In this document: positions 26,317 through 36,300 of the stretch, in pieces
Numbering within the stretch: the first letter of the stretch is position 1
Layout of the letters: the number at the start of each line of letters is the position of its first letter
DNA from: JBCDCY01 sp039180875
Lineage (GTDB): Bacteria; Pseudomonadota; Alphaproteobacteria; Rhodobacterales; Rhodobacteraceae
NCBI GenBank assembly: GCA_039180875.1
Contig: JBCDCY010000001.1
Coordinates: 992,001-1,056,000, forward strand
Length of the DNA: 64,000 nt
Direction of reading: 5' to 3'
Made by a program: the position numbers and the translations under genes
Notes under the pieces: generated by a model
Seen by the model: only the letters and a program-made list of their open reading frames with translations
What the model was told of the DNA's origin: nothing
Database searches by the model: none

Positions 26317-26706
26317 GTGGCGTTGGAGCTCGCCATTCTGGGCTGGGCCGGGGTGCTGGCCGTGGTGCAGCTCGTGCTGATGGCGGTGCCGGCGAACCTG
26401 CAGCTCGGCTCCGCCTATCTCGTCACCGCCCGGGATGAGCAGCGACAGCTCTCGGGCGTGCCGGCCCGGTTGAAGCGGGCCTACGACAACCATATCGAGG
26501 GCCTGGTGATGTTCGCCGTCGCGGCGCTGGTCGTCAGCGTCTCCGGCCGCTCCACCGGCTTCACCCAGGGCTGCGCGGTGGCCTACCTGGCGGCGCGGGT
26601 CGTCTACATCCCGCTCTATGCCTACGGTATTCCCTATGTCCGCAGCGCCGTCTGGGCCGTCGGCTTCTTCGCCACGCTCCTGATGCTGCTTGCGGTGCTT
26701 CTTTGA
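26317..26706 (+). CDS. MAPEG family membrane protein (second of a tandem pair)
   Basis: 129 residues from GTG 26317, 1 nt after the preceding stop codon. It is closer to canonical MAPEG than its neighbour: 'RLKRAYDNHIEGLVMFAVAAL' (the conserved R-x-x-x-A-x-x-N-x-x-E loop) and 'AYLAARVVYIPLYAYGIPYVRSAVW'. Four membrane helices. It probably originated with the upstream gene by tandem duplication; the pair lies inside the odh operon between E2 and E3. Confidence 0.9.
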   Translation: MALELAILGWAGVLAVVQLVLMAVPANLQLGSAYLVTARDEQRQLSGVPARLKRAYDNHIEGLVMFAVAALVVSVSGRSTGFTQGCAVAYLAARVVYIPLYAYGIPYVRSAVWAVGFFATLLMLLAVLL

Positions 26707-26707
26707 G

Positions 26708-27229
26708 ATGACCGTCGCCGACGAGACAGGACCGCGACCGCGTTCCTCAGCGCGTCGTTTCCTCCTGCGCGCCTGGCATATCCTCGTGACGATCTGGTTC
26801 TGGTATTACATCGTAACATTTACCAGGAGTGTCTTCGGTGGCGGCGTGGCCACCAGCAAAGTATTAGCAGGACTACAAGACTTCTTTCAAAGAAATGGCC
26901 AGATCGAAATACTGATAATGTACTGGGATCTCTATCTTCCACAAGCACTTGTCGTATTCAGTTTATTTGTAGCAGGCGTATTTGGTGTCTACTTCCTCCT
27001 GCTACGCCGAGCCGTGGTCGTTTTCCCGGTTGCCGTCGTAGCGATCCTAGGTATCCCGATGATGTTGGACGCACGATTTGGAGCCTCCTGGAGTTTCGAG
27101 AATCCGCAGGCACTTCTGCTTGCTCTCACTGCCTTGTTGGGTTTCTTCGTCCCCCTCGCCGTGTTCATCGCGACGGGGCAGCTGCGGTGGCGACGCAAGC
27201 GGTCGATCTCCACCGAGACCTTCGAATGA
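26708..27229 (+). CDS. AT-rich membrane protein of unknown function
   Basis: 173 residues from ATG 26708, which directly follows the MAPEG stop. Three to four hydrophobic helices ('ILVTIWFWYYIVTF', 'YLPQALVVFSLFVAGVFGVYFLLL', 'VVVFPVAVVAILGIPMML', 'LLLALTALLGFFVPLAVFIATG') and a basic C-terminus 'RWRRKRS'. No family is recognised. Its codons are unlike those of the neighbours: between about 26800 and 27000 it uses many A/T-ending codons and AGA, TTA and ATA, rare elsewhere here. This suggests recent acquisition between sucB and lpdA. It ends 21 nt before lpdA. Confidence 0.68.
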   Translation: MTVADETGPRPRSSARRFLLRAWHILVTIWFWYYIVTFTRSVFGGGVATSKVLAGLQDFFQRNGQIEILIMYWDLYLPQALVVFSLFVAGVFGVYFLLLRRAVVVFPVAVVAILGIPMMLDARFGASWSFENPQALLLALTALLGFFVPLAVFIATGQLRWRRKRSISTETFE

Positions 27230-27250
27230 TCAGGAACGGGGCGGGAAGTC

Positions 27251-28636
27251 ATGGCTGACTACGACGTGATCGTCATCGGCGCAGGGCCGGGGGGCTATGT
27301 CTGCGCCATCCGGGCGGCGCAGCTCGGGCTGAAGGTCGCCTGTGTCGAGGGGCGGGAGACTTTGGGCGGCACCTGCCTCAACATCGGCTGCATTCCGTCC
27401 AAGGCCATGCTGCACGCCACCCACATGCTGCATGAGGCGGAGGAGAACTTCGCCACCATGGGCCTGATGGGCAAGGCGCCGTCCGTCGATTTCCCGAAGC
27501 TGATGACCTACAAGGCCTCGACGGTGGAGACCAACACCAAAGGCGTCGAGTTCCTGTTCAAGAAGAACAAGATCGACTGGCTGAAGGGTTGGGCGACCAT
27601 CCCGGGCCCGGGCCACGTGCGGGTGGGCGGCGCCACCCACAACGCCAAGGCCATCGTGATCGCCTCGGGCTCTGAGCCCTCGACCATCCCGGGCGTCGAG
27701 ATCGACGAGAAGGTGGTGGTGAGCTCCACCGGTGCGCTCGAGCTCAAGAAGCCGCCGAAGAAGATGATCCTGATCGGCGGCGGCGTCATCGGGCTCGAGA
27801 TGGGCTCGGTCTATGCCCGCCTCGGCAGCGATGTGACGGTGATCGAGTATCTCGACCGCATCGTGCCCGGCGTCGACGGGGAGATCGCCAAGCTCTTCCA
27901 GCGGGCGCTGACCAAACAGGGCCTGAAGTTCATCCTCGGCGCCGCCGTGCAGTCGGTCGATGCCAAGAAGACCAAGGCCCGCGTCACCTTCCAGCATCGC
28001 AAGGACGAGACGGTGGAGGAGTTGGACGCCGACATCGTCCTCGTCGCCACCGGACGCCGGCCGTTCACCGAGGGTCTGGGCCTCGACGCGCTCGGCGTCA
28101 CCATGAACCGCGGCATGATCGTCACGGACGTGAACGGGCGCACCAACGTCTCCGGCATCTACGCCATCGGCGATGTGACGGAGGGGCCGATGCTCGCCCA
28201 TAAGGCGGAGGATGAGGGGATGGCGGTGGCCGAGGTCATCGCTGGCAAGCAGGGCCACGTGAACTACCGGGTGATCCCCTCGGTCATCTACACCCATCCC
28301 GAGGTCGGCGCGGTGGGCCTGACCGAGGAGCAGGTGAAGGAGAGCGGGCAGGCCTACACCGTCGGTAAGTTCCCGTTCATGGGCAACGCCCGGGCCAAGG
28401 CGCAGTTCGCCGGCGAGGGTCAGGTGAAGATCGTCGCGGACAAGGAGAGTGGCCGGATCCTCGGCGCCCACATCATCGGCCCCCAGGCGGGCGATCTGAT
28501 CCATGAGATCTGTGTGGCGATGGAGTTTGGCGGCACGGCCTCCGACCTCTCCCACACCTGCCACGCCCATCCGACGGTGTCGGAGGCGGTGCGAGAGGCG
28601 GCGCTCGCCTGCGGCGACGGCGCGATCCATGCCTAG
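27251..28636 (+). CDS. lpdA: Dihydrolipoyl dehydrogenase (E3)
   Basis: 461 residues. FAD site 'VIGAGPGGYVCAIRAAQLG'; redox disulfide 'GGTCLNIGCIPSK' (Cys-x4-Cys); NAD site 'LIGGGVIGLEMGSVYARLG'; second FAD contact 'YAIGDVTEGPMLAHKAEDEG'; and the C-terminal catalytic pair 'HAHPTVSEA'. It re-oxidises the lipoyl groups of SucB, and probably those of other lipoyl complexes. Last gene of the block; a structured repeat lies 50 nt downstream. Confidence 0.98.
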   Translation: MADYDVIVIGAGPGGYVCAIRAAQLGLKVACVEGRETLGGTCLNIGCIPSKAMLHATHMLHEAEENFATMGLMGKAPSVDFPKLMTYKASTVETNTKGVEFLFKKNKIDWLKGWATIPGPGHVRVGGATHNAKAIVIASGSEPSTIPGVEIDEKVVVSSTGALELKKPPKKMILIGGGVIGLEMGSVYARLGSDVTVIEYLDRIVPGVDGEIAKLFQRALTKQGLKFILGAAVQSVDAKKTKARVTFQHRKDETVEELDADIVLVATGRRPFTEGLGLDALGVTMNRGMIVTDVNGRTNVSGIYAIGDVTEGPMLAHKAEDEGMAVAEVIAGKQGHVNYRVIPSVIYTHPEVGAVGLTEEQVKESGQAYTVGKFPFMGNARAKAQFAGEGQVKIVADKESGRILGAHIIGPQAGDLIHEICVAMEFGGTASDLSHTCHAHPTVSEAVREAALACGDGAIHA

Positions 28637-28686
28637 TCAGCCTGTTTTGGAGGAGCGCGTGCCGCGATTTTCTGCCCCGGTGCGCA

Positions 28687-28796
28687 AGCCCCGGATCGCG
28701 CCCGACCCGTTGGGCTCCGCCCGTTCGCCGCTCAAACGCCCCGCCGGGGCGTTTGCGGGACGCGGCTCACCCCCCAGGGCGGGCGCGATCCTCCGT
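28687..28796 (-). repeat. Structured intergenic element, copy A
   Basis: About 110 bp in the 231-nt gap after lpdA. From 28687 to 28774 it matches 52813-52900 position for position, with only a few differences in the hairpin apex. Both end in GGGCGCGATCCTCCGT; copy B carries 26 extra bases before that end. The internal hairpin (28732-28753 region, CAAACGCCCC...GGGGCGTTTG) has a G-C inner pair where copy B has A-T, a compensatory change. On the minus strand it ends in GAGCGGCGAACGGGCGGAGC (28733-28714), the box also present in copy C. Confidence 0.88.
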
Positions 28797-28867
28797 CCTG
28801 AGGGAGACGACGTTTGCCTGAGCCGCCGGAGTAATCGGCGCCCGGCCTAAGGGCGGCCGACAAAGCT

Positions 28868-29878
28868 ATGCCCGCAAGCCTCGTCGCGCATTACGGACGG
28901 CGGCTCGGCCTCAGCGCACTTCGCCGGCGGATCTACTCCACCCCGCATTCCCCGTCGGCCGATCTCTACATCGCCAATGCCTGTGCCGATTGGATTGCCG
29001 AGGGGCGCCTCCGCTGGCGCGGGCCCACGGTGCTCACCTCGGACCGGGCGGAGGTCGTCGTCCGCCACGATGCCCGCGCCTGGCCCGGCAGTCGGCGCCA
29101 ACGCCTGATCTACGTCATCGACGACGATTGGCGCGCCGCAAGCGCCGATGAGGGCCTGAGCCCCTACTACCGCTGGAAGTACGGCGCGGTGGAGGTCGAC
29201 GCCGCCCGCTGGCACCTCGCCCGGGCCGATGCCGCCGTCGTCTCGAGCCCGGCGGTGGCAGAGGCCGTGACCGCGACGGCCCCGGGCCTTCCCGTCCACC
29301 AGATCAACCCGCACTGGTCCGCGCCGATGCGCGACCTCGGCCACCACGACCGGCACGAGCGGATCGACATCGCCTGCCTCGCCGGCCGGGTCCATCGCGG
29401 CGACATGGGTTTTTTGATCCCGGCGCTGACCGAGATCCTGGACGCCCGCCCGAACGTCCATGTCAGCCTGATGCAGGGCCATGCCGAGGCGACCGGCCAT
29501 CCACGCCTCCACATCGTGCCCCGCATGCTCTGGCCGGCCTACCGCACCTGGCTCAGCACGTTCAGCGCGCATATCGCGCTCTATCCCCTGCTGCCGACGC
29601 CGTTCAACGCCGGACGCTCGGTCAACAAGCTGATCGAGCACGCAATGATCGGCGCCGCCGCGATCTACTCCGACACCTGGCCCACCGGCCGCGCGGCGAA
29701 GGAGGCGGGCGGCGCGCTCACCGCCGACAACCGGGCGGAGGCCTGGGTTGAGGCCGCCCTCAGCCTCATCGACGACGCCGCCGCCCGGCAGAGGATCGCG
29801 GCTGCTGGCCAAAGCCATGCAGCCACCTTGAACGACCCGGCGCCGCAGCGGGCGCTTTGGGCGCAACTCCTCGCCTAG
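28868..29878 (+). CDS. GT-B-fold glycosyltransferase, probable
   Basis: 336 residues. No signal peptide. The overall pattern is that of a GT-B glycosyltransferase: an N-terminal domain with 'LIYVIDDDWRAA' and 'ADAAVVSSPAVAEAV', then a second Rossmann domain with 'DIACLAGRVHRGDMGFLIPAL', 'ALYPLLPTPFNAGRSVNKLIEHAMIGAAAIYSD' and a C-terminal 'EAALSLIDDAAARQRIAAAG'. The usual E-x7-E motif is replaced by the 'NAGRSVNKLIEHAMIG' region (N..K..E), as in some GT4-like capsule enzymes. It lies at the edge of the dTDP-rhamnose locus, 85 nt before rfbC, and is probably in surface polysaccharide assembly. Donor and acceptor are unknown. Confidence 0.68.
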   Translation: MPASLVAHYGRRLGLSALRRRIYSTPHSPSADLYIANACADWIAEGRLRWRGPTVLTSDRAEVVVRHDARAWPGSRRQRLIYVIDDDWRAASADEGLSPYYRWKYGAVEVDAARWHLARADAAVVSSPAVAEAVTATAPGLPVHQINPHWSAPMRDLGHHDRHERIDIACLAGRVHRGDMGFLIPALTEILDARPNVHVSLMQGHAEATGHPRLHIVPRMLWPAYRTWLSTFSAHIALYPLLPTPFNAGRSVNKLIEHAMIGAAAIYSDTWPTGRAAKEAGGALTADNRAEAWVEAALSLIDDAAARQRIAAAGQSHAATLNDPAPQRALWAQLLA

Positions 29879-29963
29879 CCCGCCCCGAGCGGGAAGCGGC
29901 GTTCTTGGTTTCGCGCGCAAGGCTCGCTAAAGAAGGCGCGGCCGAAGCGAGGGGACGCAGCCG

Positions 29964-30533
29964 ATGCAGGTTGAGGACACGGCGATACCGGGGGCGAAGA
30001 TCCTGACGCCCCGCCGCTTCGGCGATGCCCGCGGCTATTTCTCGGAGACCTGGAATGCTCGGCGGATGGCGGAGGCGGGGCTTGAGCTGACCTTCGTGCA
30101 GGACAACGAAAGCCTCTCGGTCGATGTGGGCACGATCCGCGGCCTGCACTACCAGGCGCCGCCCTTCGCCCAGGCCAAGCTGGTGCGCGCCGTCACCGGC
30201 ACGATCCGCGACGTCATCATCGACGTGCGCATCGGCTCTCCGGCCTACGGCACCCAAGTCGCGGTGACGCTGAGCGAGGAGAACGACCAGCAGCTCCTCG
30301 TCCCCCGCGGCTGCCTGCATGGCTTTGCCACGCTCACGCCCAACACCCGCGTGAGCTACAAGGTCGACAATTGGTATGACGGCCCCTCCGACGGCTCGGT
30401 GCGCTGGAACGATCCAGCGCTTGCCATCGACTGGGGCATCGAGGAGGAGAACGCCGTGGTGTCGGACAAGGACGCCGCCGCCCCGCTCTTCAACGACTGG
30501 ACATCGCCCTTTCGATGGGAGGAGACGGCGTGA
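29964..30533 (+). CDS. rfbC: dTDP-4-dehydrorhamnose 3,5-epimerase
   Basis: 189 residues. Cupin-fold RmlC: 'RGYFSETWNARRM', 'FVQDNESLS', 'GTIRGLHYQAPPFAQAKLVRAVTGTIRDVIIDVR' (catalytic His in 'RGLHYQ'), 'VPRGCLHGFATL' and 'SVRWNDPALAIDW'. Third step of dTDP-L-rhamnose synthesis. It overlaps the next gene (GTGA), and the four rml enzymes form one unit in the order C-B-D-A. Confidence 0.97.
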   Translation: MQVEDTAIPGAKILTPRRFGDARGYFSETWNARRMAEAGLELTFVQDNESLSVDVGTIRGLHYQAPPFAQAKLVRAVTGTIRDVIIDVRIGSPAYGTQVAVTLSEENDQQLLVPRGCLHGFATLTPNTRVSYKVDNWYDGPSDGSVRWNDPALAIDWGIEEENAVVSDKDAAAPLFNDWTSPFRWEETA

Positions 30534-31579
30534 GGATCCTGGTCACCGGGGGGGCGGGCTTCATCGGTTCCGCCGTTGTGCGCCGGGCGGTGGCGGACGG
30601 GCATCAGGTCGTGAACCTGGATGTGCTGACCTATGCTGCGAACCTCGCCAACGTCGCCCAGATCTCCAACGCCCCCGGCTATGTGTTCGAGGAGGCCGAC
30701 ATCCGCGACCGCGCGGCACTCGACCGGATCTTCGCCGCGCATCAGCCGGAGGTGGTGATGCACCTGGCCGCCGAGAGCCACGTGGATCGCTCCATCGACG
30801 GGCCGGCGGCGTTCGTGGAGACCAATATCGTCGGCACCTACACCTTGCTCGAAGCCGCGCGGGCCTATCGCGATGAAACAGGCAACGCGCTCCGCTTCCA
30901 CCATATCTCGACGGACGAGGTCTATGGCTCTCTCGGGGCGGAGGGCCTGTTTCACGAGACCACGGCCTATGCGCCGAGCTCGCCCTACTCCGCCTCTAAA
31001 GCCGCCTCCGATCATCTGGTCCGGGCCTGGGGCGCGACCTACGGCCTGCCGGTCGTCGTCACGAACTGCTCGAACAACTACGGGCCCTTCCACTTTCCGG
31101 AGAAGCTGATCCCCGTCGTGATCCTCAACGCTCTCGCCGGCCAGCCGATCCCGGTCTACGGCACGGGGGAGAATGTGCGCGACTGGCTTTATGTCGAGGA
31201 TCACGCCGATGCATTGCTCACCGTGGCGGCGCGGGGGCGGGAGGGCGAGACCTACAACATCGGCGGCAATGCCGAGGCGCGAAACATCGACCTCGTCCGC
31301 ACGATCTGCACCATCCTCGACGAGCTGCGGCCGGACGGCGCGCCGCACGACCGTCTGATCACCTTCGTCGAGGATCGGCCGGGCCACGACCTGCGCTACG
31401 CCATCGACGCCAGCAAGATCCGGGACGAGCTCGGCTGGCGTCCCACGGTGACGCTGGAGGAAGGATTGCGCCGCACCGTCCTTTGGTACCTGGAGAACGA
31501 GGCTTGGTGGCGCGCCATCCAGGCCGGCGGCCACCAGCTCGACCGGCTGGGCCTCGGCACCCCGGCTGCGGCCCCCTGA
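30530..31579 (+). CDS. rfbB: dTDP-glucose 4,6-dehydratase
   Basis: 349 residues from GTG 30530, overlapping the rfbC stop; the more upstream frame (ATG 30515) is inside rfbC. Extended SDR: 'VTGGAGFIGSAVVRRAV', 'AAESHVDRSIDGP', 'STDEVYGSLG' with the dehydratase Asp-Glu pair, catalytic 'YSASKAASDHLVRAW' (Tyr-x3-Lys), and 'VTNCSNNYGPFHFPEKLIP'. It converts dTDP-glucose to dTDP-4-keto-6-deoxyglucose. The C-terminus 'YAIDASKIRDELGWRP' is standard. Confidence 0.97.
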   Translation: MRILVTGGAGFIGSAVVRRAVADGHQVVNLDVLTYAANLANVAQISNAPGYVFEEADIRDRAALDRIFAAHQPEVVMHLAAESHVDRSIDGPAAFVETNIVGTYTLLEAARAYRDETGNALRFHHISTDEVYGSLGAEGLFHETTAYAPSSPYSASKAASDHLVRAWGATYGLPVVVTNCSNNYGPFHFPEKLIPVVILNALAGQPIPVYGTGENVRDWLYVEDHADALLTVAARGREGETYNIGGNAEARNIDLVRTICTILDELRPDGAPHDRLITFVEDRPGHDLRYAIDASKIRDELGWRPTVTLEEGLRRTVLWYLENEAWWRAIQAGGHQLDRLGLGTPAAAP

Positions 31580-31582
31580 GCC

Positions 31583-32446
31583 ATGCGTCTCCTGGTCTTC
31601 GGCCACACGGGGCAGGTTGCCTCCGCCCTCGCCGAACGCGGGGCTGCGCGCGGGCATACGGTCGAGACCCTCGGCCGCGATCGGGCCGATCTGACGGATC
31701 CGGCGTCCTGCGCTGACCGGGTGAGGGCGGCGGAGGCCGACGTCATCCTCAACGCCGCCGCCTACACCAATGTGGACGGGGCGGAGAGCGATGAGGAGAC
31801 GGCGCTGACCGTCAACGCCCATGCGCCCGGAGCGATGGCGACGGCCGCGGCGGCGCGGGGGCTGCCGTTCCTCCACATCTCCACCGACTACGTCTTCGAC
31901 GGGGCGGAGGGGCGCCCGTGGCGGGAGGATGACCCGACCGGCCCGATCAGCGCCTATGGCCGTACGAAGCTCGCAGGCGAGACCGCGGTGATGGAGGCCG
32001 GCGGCCCCGCCGCCATCCTGCGCACCGCCTGGGTGTTCTCGGCCACCGGTGCGAACTTCGTGAAGACCATGCTCCGCGTCGGGCGGGAGACCCCGAGCCT
32101 CAAGGTGGTCGACGACCAAAGGGGCGGTCCGACGTCGGCCGATGACATCGCCGATGCCCTCCTCGCAATTGCAGAGGCGTCCCGCAACGGGCGCTTCGTC
32201 CCCGGCATCTTCCACTTCGCCGGCGCCCCTGCCGTCACCTGGGCCGACTTCGCCGAAGCGATCTTCGCGGATGCCGGCCTGCGCCAAACCCCGACGGTCA
32301 CCCGCATCACCACGGCCGAGTTTCCGCGCCCCGCCCCGCGGCCGCAAAACTCCGTCCTCGACTGCAGCAAGATCGCGGAGACCTACGGCATCGCCCAGCC
32401 CGACTGGCGCGCCGCCCTCGCCCGAACGTTGGAGAGCCTCGCATGA
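31583..32446 (+). CDS. rfbD: dTDP-4-dehydrorhamnose reductase
   Basis: 287 residues. NAD(P)-binding 'LVFGHTGQVASALAERG', 'NAAAYTNVDGAESDEETA', 'HISTDYVFDGAEGRPWREDD', catalytic 'YGRTKLAGE' (Tyr-x3-Lys) and 'RTAWVFSATGANFVKTML'. Last step to dTDP-L-rhamnose. The start lies 3 nt after rfbB and the stop overlaps the rfbA start (ATGA). Confidence 0.96.
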   Translation: MRLLVFGHTGQVASALAERGAARGHTVETLGRDRADLTDPASCADRVRAAEADVILNAAAYTNVDGAESDEETALTVNAHAPGAMATAAAARGLPFLHISTDYVFDGAEGRPWREDDPTGPISAYGRTKLAGETAVMEAGGPAAILRTAWVFSATGANFVKTMLRVGRETPSLKVVDDQRGGPTSADDIADALLAIAEASRNGRFVPGIFHFAGAPAVTWADFAEAIFADAGLRQTPTVTRITTAEFPRPAPRPQNSVLDCSKIAETYGIAQPDWRAALARTLESLA

Positions 32447-33339
32447 CCGATGCAGCCCCCGCGCCCGCCAGGCGCGGCATCATCCTCGCCGGCGGCTCGG
32501 GCACGCGGCTCTACCCCATCACCCACTCGGTCTCGAAGCAGCTTCTGCCGCTCTACGACAAGCCGATGATCTATTACCCGCTGTCGGTGTTGATGCTGGC
32601 GGGCTTGCGGGATGTCGCCGTCATCACCACGCCCGAGGATCAGGATCAGTTCGTCCGCCTGCTGGGTGACGGCAGCCAATGGGGCATGCGGCTCGAATAT
32701 ATCGCCCAGCCCCGGCCGGAGGGGCTCGCCCAAGCCTATCTGCTGGCCGAGGACTTCCTGGACGGCGCTGCCTCCACCATGGTGCTCGGCGACAACGTGT
32801 TCTTCGGCCATGGTCTGCCGGAGCTGTTGGAGGCCGCGCAGCAGCGTGCCAAGGGCGGCACCGTTTTCGGCTATCAGGTGGCCGACCCCGAACGCTACGG
32901 CGTCGTCGCCTTCGACCGCGACGGCCGCGCCACCTCGATCATCGAGAAGCCCGAGGTGCCGCAGTCGGACTTCGCGGTCACCGGCCTCTATGTCCTCGAC
33001 GTCCGCGCCTCCGCCCTGGCGCGTGACGTCAAACCGTCCGACCGGGGGGAGCTCGAGATCACCTCCCTCCTCAACATGTACCTTGAGGAGGGGACATTGG
33101 CGGTGGAGCGCATGGGTCGCGGCTATGCCTGGCTCGACACCGGCACCCACGGCAGCCTACTCGATGCCGCCAACTTCGTGCGCACGCTCGAGAACCGGCA
33201 GAATATGAAGATCGGCTGCCCGGAGGAGATCGCCTTCGCCAACACCTGGATCGACGCGGACGCCGTGCGCGATCTGGCCAAGCCCTATATGAAGACCTCC
33301 TACGGCCGCTATCTGATGCGATTGGTGGAGGGCCGGTGA
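32443..33339 (+). CDS. rfbA: Glucose-1-phosphate thymidylyltransferase
   Basis: 298 residues. Nucleotidyltransferase signature 'GIILAGGSGTRLYPITHSVSKQLLPLYDKPMIYYPLSVLMLAG', then 'PRPEGLAQAYLLAEDFL', 'VLGDNVFFGHGL', 'EKPEVPQSDFAVTGLYVLD' and 'DTGTHGSLLDAANFV'. Makes dTDP-glucose from dTTP and glucose-1-phosphate, the entry step of the rhamnose branch. It overlaps rfbD by 4 nt. Confidence 0.97.
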   Translation: MTDAAPAPARRGIILAGGSGTRLYPITHSVSKQLLPLYDKPMIYYPLSVLMLAGLRDVAVITTPEDQDQFVRLLGDGSQWGMRLEYIAQPRPEGLAQAYLLAEDFLDGAASTMVLGDNVFFGHGLPELLEAAQQRAKGGTVFGYQVADPERYGVVAFDRDGRATSIIEKPEVPQSDFAVTGLYVLDVRASALARDVKPSDRGELEITSLLNMYLEEGTLAVERMGRGYAWLDTGTHGSLLDAANFVRTLENRQNMKIGCPEEIAFANTWIDADAVRDLAKPYMKTSYGRYLMRLVEGR

Positions 33340-33369
33340 TCGCCCGACGGACATGACCAAGCCCGCGCC

Positions 33370-36300
33370 ATGAACCGAGCCGTCTTCGGCAGCCTCGCGC
33401 GCTACTACGTGCGCCGCCCGGTGCTGTTCTGGGAGCATATCGGCCGGGCGCTGCTGATTCTGGTGACCCAGGGGCGGGCGCAGCTGCGCCGCGACTTCGC
33501 CAGCGTCAGCCGCACCGCCGACCGGGTGGGGGTGCAGGCGACGACCTTCCGCGAGCTCTGGGGCAATCGGGAGCGGAACGCGGCGGCGCTCAGCCAGCAG
33601 CTCGCGCCCTTGGCGGGGCAGGAGCCGGGCACGACGCTCGACGACCTCGTAGCGGTCGAGCGCCATCTCCTCCGCCGCGATCATCTGTTCGACGCGGCCT
33701 TCTACCGCCGCCGCTATGGCCCGATCGCCGCGACGGGAGATGCGGCAGAGGCGGCGCTCGAGCACTATCTCGGCAAGGGGGCGGAGGCCGGCAACTGGCC
33801 CAACCCCCATTTCGAGCCGCGCCGCTACGTTCAGGCCTATCCGGAACTGGCGGCCGGCGGCATGAACCCGATCCTGCACTACGCCTATTTCGGCTGGCGG
33901 GAGGGACGCGGCAGCCGCTCCGCCTTCGACGCCGACCAATACCTCGACGCCCACCCGAAGGTGCGGCGCGACGGGATCTCCCCCCTCATCCACTATCTCG
34001 GCCGGTTGGCGGCGGGGGAGACGCCCTCGCTCCACCCGGCGGAAGGGCGCCTGTCGCGCCGGGGCGGGACCATCCTGCTCGTCACCCACGACATGCATGT
34101 GGGCGGCGCCCAGCGGGTGGCGCGGTCGCTGGCGGCCTGGCTGCTCTCCCACACCCGCTACGACGTCCGCATCGTGGCGGTGGCGGACGGCGACGTGCGG
34201 GCGCGGTTCGAGGCTGTGGCGCCGGTCTTTTGCCTCGCCGATCGGGCCCATGGCGGGGCGCTGGAGGAGAAGCTCCGCGCCTTTGCCGGAGGGGACGTCG
34301 TGGCGATCTTCGCCAACTCCGTGGCGAGCGGGGCGTTCTTCGATCATTGGCCCGCACCGACGCCCGCCATCGCCTGGCTGCACGAGATGCCCAAGATGCT
34401 GGCCCGGCACGAGAGCCGCCTCGCCACCATCGTCGCGCGCTGCGCCCATATCGTGAGCGGCAGCCCCGCGGTCGAGGCGGCGCTCGTCTCCCGCTTCGAC
34501 GTGCCCGCGGAGCAGGTGACGACCGTGCCCCCCTTCGTCGAGGTGCCCGACAGCCTGCCGACGGAGGCGGAGAAGGCCGCCGCCCGCCGCGAACTCGGCA
34601 TCGCCGAGGACCAGGTGCTGATCTGCGGCTGCGGCGTGATGCACTGGCGGAAGCGCCCGGATCTGTTCATCGAGGTCGCGGCGCACGTCGCCGAACAGGT
34701 CGGGCAGACCGCGCAGTTCCTCTGGATCGGCGATGGCGAGGATCGGGAGGCCTGCGCCGCCCGCATCGCCGAGCTGGGGCTCGACGACACCGTCCGCCTT
34801 TTCGGCTTCGCCGAGGACGTGAACGCCATCCTCCGCCTGGCGGACGTGTTTCTGCTGCCGTCGGAGGAGGATCCCTTCCCCCTCGTTTGCCTCAATGCCG
34901 CCCTGGCCGGCGCGCCGATCGTCTGCTTCGCTGAGGCCGGTGGGATGGAGGGCTTCGTCACGGGGGGCGCCGGCGTCGCGGTGCCCCACCTCGATGCCGC
35001 GGCGATGGCCAAGGCGACGCTGGCCTACCTGCGCGACGCCCCCCGGCGCCGGGCCGATGGCGCGCGGGCCCGGGCGAAGGTGCTCGACGGTCATACGGTC
35101 GACCGGATCGGCCCGGCGCTCCTCCATCATCTGCGCCAGGCGGCGGGCCTTGCCCCTGCGGTCTCGGTCGTGCTGCCCAACTACAATTGCGGCCCCTACC
35201 TCGAGGCGCGGCTCACCAGCATCCGGGCCCAGAGCTTTCAGGATTTCGAGCTGATCCTGCTCGACGATGCCTCGACCGACGGCTCGGAGGAGATGCTCGA
35301 GCAGGAGGCGGAGCGGCGCCCCGGCAGCACCCTGCTGCTGCGCCAGGAAAACGGCGCCAGCCCCTTCGCCCAATGGCTCGCCGGCATGGACGCCGCCTCC
35401 GCCGAGCTGGTGTGGTTGGCCGAGGCCGACGACTGGGCCGATCCCGATTTCCTGGCGGCCCTCCTCCCCCATTTCGACGACCGCAACGTGCGGCTGGCCC
35501 ACACCGCCTCCGTCCCCGTCGATGCGGCGGGCGATCCGCTTGGCGCTTACGACGCGCTCTACCTCGACCGGATCGCCCCGGGGCGCTGGCAGCAGAGCTT
35601 CATCGCCACCGATCAGGAGGAGGCGACCGCCGGCCTCGGCCTCGCCAACACCATCCCGAACGCCAGCGCCGTGATGCTCCGCCGCTTCCAGCCATCGCCG
35701 GAGGAGCGGGCGGAGCTCTCAGCCATGCGGCTGGCCGGCGACTGGCTGTTCTATCTGATGGCGCTTCGGGGCGGGTTTCTCAGCTACGAGGCGCGGCCTC
35801 TCAACTACCATCGCCGCCATGGTGAGACCCAGACCGCGCGGCTGGAGGGCACGGCGGACTACTTCCGCGAGACCGCCAAGGTGCATCAGTGGATCGCCCG
35901 CACCTGGCAGCGGCCGATGGAGGCCCGGGACAAGGCCCGCCGCTTCGTCGAGGGCGATCTGCAGCGCTTCGACATCACCGATCCTGCCGTCGCCGAGGCG
36001 GCCGTCGCGCCGCTCTCCGCCCCAGGCCGGAAGGTTCTGCCGACGATCCTGTTCGTAATCTCGGACCTCGGCCCCGGCGGCGGCCAGATCTTCGCCATCC
36101 GCCTCGCCAATGCCTGGGTCGCCCGGGGCGGCCGGGCGGTGCTGCTCAACGTCGGCCGCTTCGCCGACCATCCCGGCGTGCGGGCGCGCGTCGACGGCCG
36201 GGTCCCGATCCTGCGCATCGACACGGCGGAGGGGGAGCCGTCGCGCATCGTCCGCCGCTTCGGCGTCGACATCATCCACAGCGCCATCTGGTGGGCTGAC

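Noticed and set aside
30356..32347. A 663-codon minus-strand open frame opposite rfbB/rfbD
   Set aside because: Composition is an antisense artefact. Three well-conserved rhamnose genes lie on the sense strand.
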